64,000 bases of DNA, from contig OZ025283.1 of the NCBI GenBank assembly GCA_964019165.1, forward strand, positions 6,650,001 to 6,714,000, read 5' to 3'. The notes under the pieces are model-generated. The model worked only from the letters and a program-made list of their open reading frames with translations. It was not told where the DNA came from and did no database searches. The DNA comes from Mastigias papua. Lineage: Eukaryota; Cnidaria; Scyphozoa; Rhizostomeae; Mastigiidae. The position numbers were made by a program, and so were the translations under genes. How positions within the stretch are numbered: the stretch's first letter is position 1; each line of letters opens with the position of its first letter. Positions 37,567-64,000 of this stretch are shown one piece after another.

Positions 37567-39158
37567 CATAAAATTGTTATAGTGGTCATATTTTACACAA
37601 TGTTTTCCAATGTGCTATAGTAAAATATAGTGGACAAATATTCAGGTGGTTGTTTTTTTACTTGCTCGAGCTCCTTTAGAATTTGATATCTTCCCTTTCC
37701 TGGTTGCCTATCGAACAACAGCCCTCTTTTCCTTCTAGTTCCACCTTGTTAATTCTGAGTTGTATCCTAGGGCTCCTTTTGTGGTCTGTATGATTCCAGT
37801 TAAATTACTTCCCATTCCAAATAAGGCCTTAATGCAGCTTCGTTGATAACTCAAAGGACTTACACAGGACTTGCTACATCACACACAACAAAATATAGGA
37901 TGATATAGCCAGTAATCGAAAGCGGTTGAAAGATTCGCTTAGGTGTCCCTTCTCCATGGCCACACAATGAAAGGCCAGAAATCCTATGAAGTAAGACTTG
38001 ATTTGATTCTGGATTAATAAAAGCTATTGCTGAAGAGTGGGTAGTGGTCACATTAAACAATTCATGATATTCAAAAGTCCTATATCACACAATTTAAATA
38101 CTAAACTGGCACCCTGAACGACAAAAACAAGACTGTGTAGTATCACTGTGAATGACATCAATCATCAGAAGAACCTACAGCTGATTGTCGAAGAAATCTA
38201 CCACAAAAGAGTGATTTAACTCCTGTAATATGAAAGCATATTTGAGCAAAAATCACTCCAATACAATCTTGGGTCTATGAATTTTGAAATCTTTGAAGAT
38301 AAAAACAATCCTGTATAGTAGAGAAAGTGTAAGGCAAATGGGGAAAGGCATGGGACTTATTGCCAAGTGATATGAAAAATACCAAAACACTAACAGCTTA
38401 GAAAAGAAGAATGAATAATTGGAAATGCCAATATACAGCTATAGGTTATGGAAATCATATATACATCATGTCGGGCATTTGTAAGTTATAAATAATATAT
38501 GTACTTACTCCCTGTACACATTTCCGTTATTTTGTAATTAGACGTCATCATTTTTAGCAGCTTTAGTTTGTAGATAGTTGGATTTAATTAGCGTATAGCT
38601 GCCAGAATATGCCAACTGTAAGTAAAGAAGCAATATTAACATTATTAGTATTATTAGGATTATTTGTGAGGATAACACATATTGGTATAGCCAATGGATG
38701 ACTCTGCTTTGATGCCAACAAGACTGTTCAAACTTCAATCACTTCTCGAAGGATCCTTGCAGTCTGCAAGTGCGAATTACAGCGTTTTGACAACGGGAGT
38801 TATTATGAGTTATTATGAGAAATGGTTTATAAGAGATTGAATGAATTTCGATCGATCACTGAGATTTCGAGGCATATGAGCTTGCAAATATTGTAGAGAA
38901 TCGGAAATTCTCTTCTTGCTAGTTCGTAGAGAAACACGAAAAAGACACAGTTTTCTGATCGCTATATGCTCTTTCGAATCATTACAAGTCTAACGTCATT
39001 ATAGGCTTATTCCATTTAGCCTCCTCCATCTCAAGTAACCGATGACGGGTATTATATACTTTACTAACAGGAATTACAAATTTAGATAACCAATCAATAA
39101 TAAGAAAAACAATTAGTCAAACCAATGAAATTCAACATTACATGGCCCTCAATATAAT
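37567..39158. other. Spacer after ABCG copy 1
   Basis: No gene is seen. It should contain the copy-1 3' UTR, but I find no clear AATAAA within the first 300 bp. A 13-base stretch, TAATTAGACGTCA, occurs at 38535-38547 and again at 39158-39170, right at the left edge of the LINE. Confidence 0.4.
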
Positions 39159-40680
39159 AATTAGACGTCAAAGCATACTGTTGCTTCCCTGACAAGCTAA
39201 AAGAAGCAGACGTCAGTGCAATCTATAAAAAGGATGACACATGCCAAAAAGTCAACTACAGACCTATTAGTGTCCTATCAGCCATGTCCAAAATTTTTGA
39301 ACGGATCATGAGCGAGCAAATAAATAAGTATTTTGTAGGTATATTATCTTCATTACTTTCTGGCTTTCGACAAGGTTATAGCACACAACATGCTCTGTTT
39401 CGAGTAGTGGAGACTTGGAAAAAGTGTCTAGATATGTCGGGTATAGTAGGAACAATCTTGATGGATTTGTCAAAAGCATACGATTGCATACCTCACGATC
39501 TACTAATTGCAAAGTTAGAGGCATATGGGTTCAAGAAAAATGCCCTCAAATTGATTTACAGTTACCTGACAAACCGAACCCAAAGGGTAAAAATAGGTTC
39601 CACATATAGCTCACCACAGCATATCTCAATTGGTGTACCACAGGGGTCTGCTCTTGGACCCTTACTTTTCAACATTTTTATAAACGACCTGTTTTATATG
39701 GAACTGGAATCGGAGATATGTAACTTTGCTGACGATACGACAATCTACGCGTGCGATACATATGTGGAGGCTGTCATGATTAGATTAGAGGGTGACCTAC
39801 AGGGATTAATGCAATGGTTTACAAACAACGGCATGAGTGCCAATCCTTCAAAATTCCAAATAATGTTTTTGGGGCTAAAGGGGGCAAATAAACTATGCCT
39901 TAACATAAAGGGCCAATTGATTCCATCAAGCGAACATGTAAAACTTCTGGGTGTAAACATTGACAACTCACTAAAGTTTGAAACGCATGTGAAAGAACTA
40001 TGTAAGAAGGTCAACCAAAAAGTGTATGCATTTGGAAGGTTAAGACCATATCTAGGAGAACAAAAGTCAAAGCTACTTTTAAACTCCGTGATAATGTCAA
40101 ATTTTTCCTATTGCCCTCTGATCTGGCTATTTTGCAGCAAAGTTGCAAATAATGAAATTAATAGGACCCACAAACGTGCACTGAGAACTTTATATAGAGA
40201 CTATGAATCCACATTTGAGGAACTTTTAGATAGGGGTGATACAACGACAACACATAAAAAGAATCTACAAAATCTTATGATTGAAATCTACAAATCAATG
40301 AACCATCTCAATCTGGAGTACATGTGGGATTTCTTTGTCAAGAAAGATGTCCCCTACAACCTACGGACTAAGGAACTATGCAAACTCCCCTCGGTGAGTT
40401 CTCAGCGCTACGGAATAAATTCCCTATCCTTTAGAGGCAGTCTATTGTGGAATACTCTTAGTGATGATCTAAAATTGACAACTTCTCTCGTAAAATTCAA
40501 AAAAGGAATACGTTGCTGGGATGGCAACAACTGCACGTGCTACATTTGCACTTAATTTAGGGTTTTTATGTATTATCGTTGCATATTATATTGTAAATAG
40601 TTGGTGTTAATTAGTTATTACTAACTATAAATAAACCAACTGTAAATAAGCTTTATGATTATGATTATGATTATGATTAC
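39159..40680 (+). mobile_element. 5'-truncated non-LTR retrotransposon (LINE)
   Basis: The element keeps the 3' part of its reverse-transcriptase ORF, a short 3' UTR, and an (ATGATT)n tail at 40655-40679, which is the kind of simple-repeat tail that non-LTR elements carry. No endonuclease domain is visible on the left, where stops begin at about 39160, so it was truncated at the 5' end on insertion. It lies between the two ABCG paralogues, in the same orientation. Confidence 0.85.
39164..40555 (+). CDS. LINE reverse transcriptase, 3' portion
   Basis: An uninterrupted frame of about 460 codons (first ATG at 39284, stop at 40555). It shows the fingers/palm motifs in order: YRPISVLS, LSGFRQGYSTQHAL, a MDLSKAYDCIPHDLL A-box, GVPQGSALGPLLFNIFIND, the catalytic FADDTTIY, then the thumb region. 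It ends in the WDGNNCTCYIC-type Cys motif found in many CR1/L2/Jockey-like LINEs. The catalytic aspartates are intact. With no endonuclease and no 5' UTR it cannot be autonomous. The open frame suggests a recent insertion. Confidence 0.88.
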   Translation, partial: DVKAYCCFPDKLKEADVSAIYKKDDTCQKVNYRPISVLSAMSKIFERIMSEQINKYFVGILSSLLSGFRQGYSTQHALFRVVETWKKCLDMSGIVGTILMDLSKAYDCIPHDLLIAKLEAYGFKKNALKLIYSYLTNRTQRVKIGSTYSSPQHISIGVPQGSALGPLLFNIFINDLFYMELESEICNFADDTTIYACDTYVEAVMIRLEGDLQGLMQWFTNNGMSANPSKFQIMFLGLKGANKLCLNIKGQLIPSSEHVKLLGVNIDNSLKFETHVKELCKKVNQKVYAFGRLRPYLGEQKSKLLLNSVIMSNFSYCPLIWLFCSKVANNEINRTHKRALRTLYRDYESTFEELLDRGDTTTTHKKNLQNLMIEIYKSMNHLNLEYMWDFFVKKDVPYNLRTKELCKLPSVSSQRYGINSLSFRGSLLWNTLSDDLKLTTSLVKFKKGIRCWDGNNCTCYICT

Positions 40681-43030
40681 TCTATAAAAGTCATGGATAT
40701 GACTCATGCCTAAATCTCTACATCAATTAGAGGTTATTACGCACGACGCGCTAAGCATGTAGAGCAACTAGGAATTATTAAGTCTAAAACTACAATAACA
40801 AGCGATAGCTTGCAATACCAACGTTCATGATATGCAACGAATACAAGGGTTTTTTCCCAACAAATATCATTACTGTTCGCCCTCAAGTTGGAGCATCATT
40901 TTCTGCTGGCGATCTTGGCCCAATCTGGTCAGAGGACATTAAGAACTGATTCCTTTATATAATTAACGATTCTTTAAGTACAATCACACACAATAGCAAG
41001 TTGAATAAATGGGGAGTAAAGTTAAAGACTTTTTTCACCCCAGATGTACATGAGAGTTTATAGGTTATTATTAAACTAAATATGTTGCTATACGCATAAT
41101 ATTAAATTTTATCATACTCTTCCATAATTTACTTCATTATATTTTATTGTTTCATATTATTATTATGATTTGACCATGACACTACAACATCAATACAATA
41201 AACTTAATTCCTAAACCTTTCTACAAGATCTTTTTCGTGATTTTCAATCGATTTATTCAAATAATTAACGAGCCTAACATAAAAAACCCGATATTCAATT
41301 TATATTTTAGTAGTAATATCCACCATCACCATCAAATCTAATTGTTATAGTTTCTTCCAAAGAGCAGAATATTTAACTTTGTATGTATCCGATGTATGTA
41401 CACTGAAGACAGGCCTTTTCGGTAATCTTATCGGTGCTGTTTGCACCCCACAGCATCTTCAATTCCCTTGAAAAGTCTTGGTGCTTCAGTATTTTTCCAT
41501 TCCTTTTTCATCAATCCTGGTCTTACATAGGACACCAAAGTCTATAGCTTGGCATTTGTTACTTTCCCTCTCAACGATGATTATATCTTCTTGCTTCTAT
41601 TACGCTTCTATTTTGAAGTGCTGATGAGCTACATAGAAACAAATGATCGAGGTTTTTCTCATTTATCTGCTTAGCAAACAGCGTAAATTTAGTGCGGAGA
41701 GCTTTGGCTTTCACGTACAGTTCATGAGCAAATATATATTTTCCTTACAGTGTTGGGCTTAACCCATTTGTCTTATGTATAGTATCCAGGCCAAATTCAA
41801 TATCATGAATTCATTTGTCACTTTCTATTTCCTTGAAAAGAGAAGTACACGGTTTGTCATATGAAACTTGGATCAGCACCTAGTACTAAAAGTTTCTTAA
41901 TTTGGAATGAAAATTCTGCCATTTTTAGTACTAAAAGTTTCTTACTTGGTTTCTCATTTCGGGGCCTAAAATTGCATTATTGTTTGGAAGTTGAACATCT
42001 CTGGATGGATGTAAACGCCGATCGTCACGAAAAAAGTAAAAACTCTTTAGATTTTAAAGTTTCTTAATTTCCCTTAAGCAAAGTAACAGAGTTTCTAAAT
42101 TTTTAGGCAGCCTAGGACAAGCAGTTTTTTCTTAAAAAACGTATTTCGTATTGAAAAGTAGCACCATATGTTCTAACGTCCAATGCCCTGTTTCATACTT
42201 TACATATCCATTTGTACATTTGTGTTTTTCAAGTGTCTATTTCGAGGAGGGCACATCGCGGCCACATACGTTGATACTTCAATGCGCTTGTCAGTGGTTA
42301 TACAAATGCTTTGTGTTTAGTAATTTCTTTAAATTCTGCCAGCTGCCTGCAGGGCAAAAAGTACATGGCCCAAGAATGCAGGGGGCAGCTGATCTTTTTG
42401 GTGCTTCAATTGACATCAATGTTTCTACAAGCTCTCTGTTAGTTATCATTCAAGCATGGTGTGATACGGCCCCACTCTATCACTGTATGAGTCAATACTT
42501 AGTGCCTTTCCTCGCAAAAAAGATAATCAAAGTTATTCCTTCGCTCAATTCAAGGTCCTTAGTGCATAAACATAGTGCTCTTCTAGAGATCTGTAGTATG
42601 CCAATATATCTGTAGAGCTTATCTTGCGTTCTATCTCGCTTTGAATAGTTACATTCCTATCTCTCTGACTCTTTGCAACAGTTGACAATATTGAATTATT
42701 TGTATACTAACATATGAATGGCAATGAGGTAATGCGGATTGTTCTAAACTCAATAGCAATATGCTGCGATTTTGTTACTGTATAAATTTTGTCCTTTTGT
42801 TACTGTGTACCCCCGTAATACGGGCGGTAACATTGAAGACTATAGAGAGGAAGAGAATCCATTAAAGTTATCCTTGGTTACAAGGAAACAGTTAAAGTTG
42901 CTCGTTGTCTCTTTGGTGCAAGGCATATACAGGTGATTGGAAGGTATATCTGGCAAATCTCTATGCCCTGTTTGCAGAGCGGCCAGATTGTACGGTAGAA
43001 ATCGGCTCTTTATGAAATATAAAGTAAAAA
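40681..43030. other. Spacer before ABCG copy 2
   Basis: I see no supported gene. A plus-strand ORF at 42151-42615 (154 codons) has no recognisable domain and poor coding character. The promoter of copy 2 should lie near the right end; a TATA-like GAAATATAAAG sits just upstream of the ATG at 43031. Confidence 0.4.
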
Positions 43031-62375
<19,345 letters not shown>

Positions 62376-62784
62376 GTAAGCAATGGTGATTATTTCCTTT
62401 CTACATCTTGACGGTGTGTTGCAGGATTATCTATTGCAGGGTAGTTTTACTTGAGTACAGAGCTTTGATTCTTAATGGCAAAAATTCGCTATCTACTATT
62501 TCGACATGCTATATTTTAATAGCTCTAGTTGCTAAAGTTTTCAGCTTATCAAAACGTAATGTTCATTGGCTACAGCTTAACTAAAAATCATATTTTCACC
62601 CCAGACTAACAGGGTTGTCGAAGAGGGGATAAGCGTGACTAAACACCCTCCTACCTTTTCCTAGGGAGGAAAAGGGATCAAAAGTGCCCGTCTTCGACAA
62701 AAATAGTTCTAATACCTGCATCATGCTAAAATATGACAACAAAAACTTTCCCACAATTACCTTGAGAGCTCCAAGTTTTCGGCT

Positions 62785-62847
62785 TGCATTGTCCAAGTCA
62801 GTCAGCATTGTCCAATACAGTCAGCATTGTCCAATACAGTCAGCATT
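62785..62847. repeat. 19-bp tandem repeat abutting a hAT-like end
   Basis: Three units of GCATTGTCCAATACAGTCA (the first with two substitutions) start at 62785, 62804 and 62823. The fourth is cut after GCATTG exactly where the hAT-like terminal repeat begins. Confidence 0.88.
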
Positions 62848-64000
62848 GCAGGGGCGGATCCAGACCGACTTACGCGACTTACGGAAGTCAGTCAAAGTTT
62901 TAGAAAATGTCCTGTGATTTATATCATTATCTTTTCTGAGTACAGGACAAAAATATTCTAAATTTGCAATTTTCGATTTAAACTTCTTCCATTATCTGCT
63001 TTCTACAGTCTTTTGACTTACTTGTCTGGTTTTCTATTCTTGGCTCGTGATTGCATCATCACAAAGTTGGAAAAAGAGGCCAGGATTCAACTAAATCTGG
63101 GTTATGCTTGACTTTACTCCACTTACGCAATAACTTAGAAATCAATTGTTTCCTTTTGTATTTTAAACAATAAAATTGGCGAATATGATTGGTAAGTCAG
63201 TCAAACTTGCATCATAGGATGCGCAGTCATAAAAAACCTATTGATTTTGAAACCACTTTGGGATCCTATTGTTTTTGTAAGTCAGTCAGAAAACGCGAGT
63301 AGTCGGTCAAGAAGTCCATCAGTGACTTACAGCTAGGTAGCCTCATAATCATTCTTCACAACAACAGTGATTCCAAGGGACTTAGAGAGAAACATTAAGG
63401 AGAGCCTGGAGAAAGGTGCAGCAGTACCCAACTTCATGTCATTTCTTAACACAGAGGACAATGAGGGGATTTTCCCTGCAAGGTTTGCTCCCATAGTGCT
63501 TATTCTGAACTATTGATTTACTATAGTCAAGAATACAGCGAGCTAGTCAACTGTCAAGTTTCCAAGTATAACTTCATAATGAGCAAAAATTATAGCTAAA
63601 ATGTTTTAAATACTAGAATAGATGAACTTGGATATTAAGCATGCGATAGGGGTTTTCCCTCAGTACCATCAAGTTTTTCATTCTTTTCATATGGAGTTGA
63701 ATGAATATCCAATCATTCTAGGGTTTTGCCTTAAAGTAGATATGTTGTTGCTTAGGTCTTAGATATATTTAGCGGGCAATAATGATGAATGAATAGTATT
63801 TACAATAATTCAAGAAATGCTGGAATGGGTTGCAGTTTTGCCTAAGATAACTTTTTGCTTGGATAACTTTGTTTTCCACTTAGTGCTTGACTTGAAATCA
63901 AGGGGTTGTGGGTAACTGCTTACTGCATTTGTCATGTACAGATTCGCTTAGACATGCCCATTCTTGAAGTTTATAAGAGTGCAACTTTTGCATGCACTAT
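62848..64000. mobile_element. Left end of a second hAT-like element (right end not found)
   Basis: CAGGGGCGGATCCAG at 62848-62862 differs at one position from the terminal repeat of the element in REC8 intron 6. Its subterminal region is rich in ACTTACG and GTAAGTCAGTCA motifs, which recur at about 63190 and 63275. No matching inverted end occurs before base 64000, so the right boundary is unknown and the element may continue past the window. It lies in intron 14 of ABCG copy 2. Confidence 0.5.
63368..63515 (+). other. Unexplained exon-like ORF in ABCG copy-2 intron 14
   Basis: After an AACAACAG acceptor-like site the frame reads VIPRDLERNIKESLEKG, then AAVPNFMSFLNTEDNEG and FPARFAPI, ending at a stop near 63515. 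A possible donor (AG|gtttgc) follows base 63482. The composition looks coding, but nothing like it occurs in copy 1 and I do not recognise it. It may be a gene fragment captured by the surrounding hAT-like element. Confidence 0.3.

Noticed and set aside
38535..39170. 13-bp direct repeat TAATTAGACGTCA as a target-site duplication of the LINE
   Set aside because: The second copy is at the LINE's left edge, but the first is 620 bp away on the same side and none follows the tail at 40680, so it does not flank the element.
42151..42615. 154-codon plus-strand ORF upstream of ABCG copy 2
   Set aside because: No family resemblance and no splice-site context; it reads like translated AT-rich non-coding DNA.

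Overview
The window looks like nuclear DNA of an invertebrate animal: AT-rich, with intron-split genes (GT-AG borders), metazoan-type REC8 and RBM41, non-LTR retrotransposons, tRNA-derived SINEs, hAT-like elements and many microsatellites. Repeat style would suit an early-branching metazoan such as a cnidarian or sponge, but the sequence does not let me name a species. There is no prokaryotic operon, CRISPR array or rRNA. All gene models were built by eye from splice borders, reading-phase continuity and family resemblance.

Layout. (1) 259-7987, minus strand: RBM41, an RNA-binding protein related to the minor-spliceosome protein U11/U12-65K. Six coding exons are visible and the 3' end lies off the left edge. 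(2) 7988-8897: a compact divergent promoter region. (3) 8898-21277, plus strand: a complete 18-exon REC8 meiotic cohesin kleisin of 589 residues, with a 2.8-kb hAT-like element in intron 6. (4) 21278-24131: REC8 3' UTR, an orphan exon-like ORF, simple repeats and a 180-bp MITE. (5) 24132-37566, plus strand: a complete 15-exon ABCG-type transporter of 908 residues. It has a signal peptide, a cysteine-rich ectodomain, an extra membrane span, an ATPase domain and a C-terminal membrane domain, an architecture I know from plant ABCG24/ABCG28. (6) 37567-43030: spacer holding a 5'-truncated LINE with a readable reverse transcriptase. (7) 43031-62375, plus strand: a tandem paralogue of the transporter, with matching splice phases and mostly identical exon lengths; its last exon is not in the window. 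(8) 62376-64000: start of a second hAT-like element plus an unexplained exon-like ORF.

The most interesting content is the transporter pair. The two copies are nearly identical in the ATPase core, have diverged in the ectodomain, and differ by a 27-nt microexon in the linker. RBM41 and REC8 are functionally unrelated neighbours that appear to share a promoter region.
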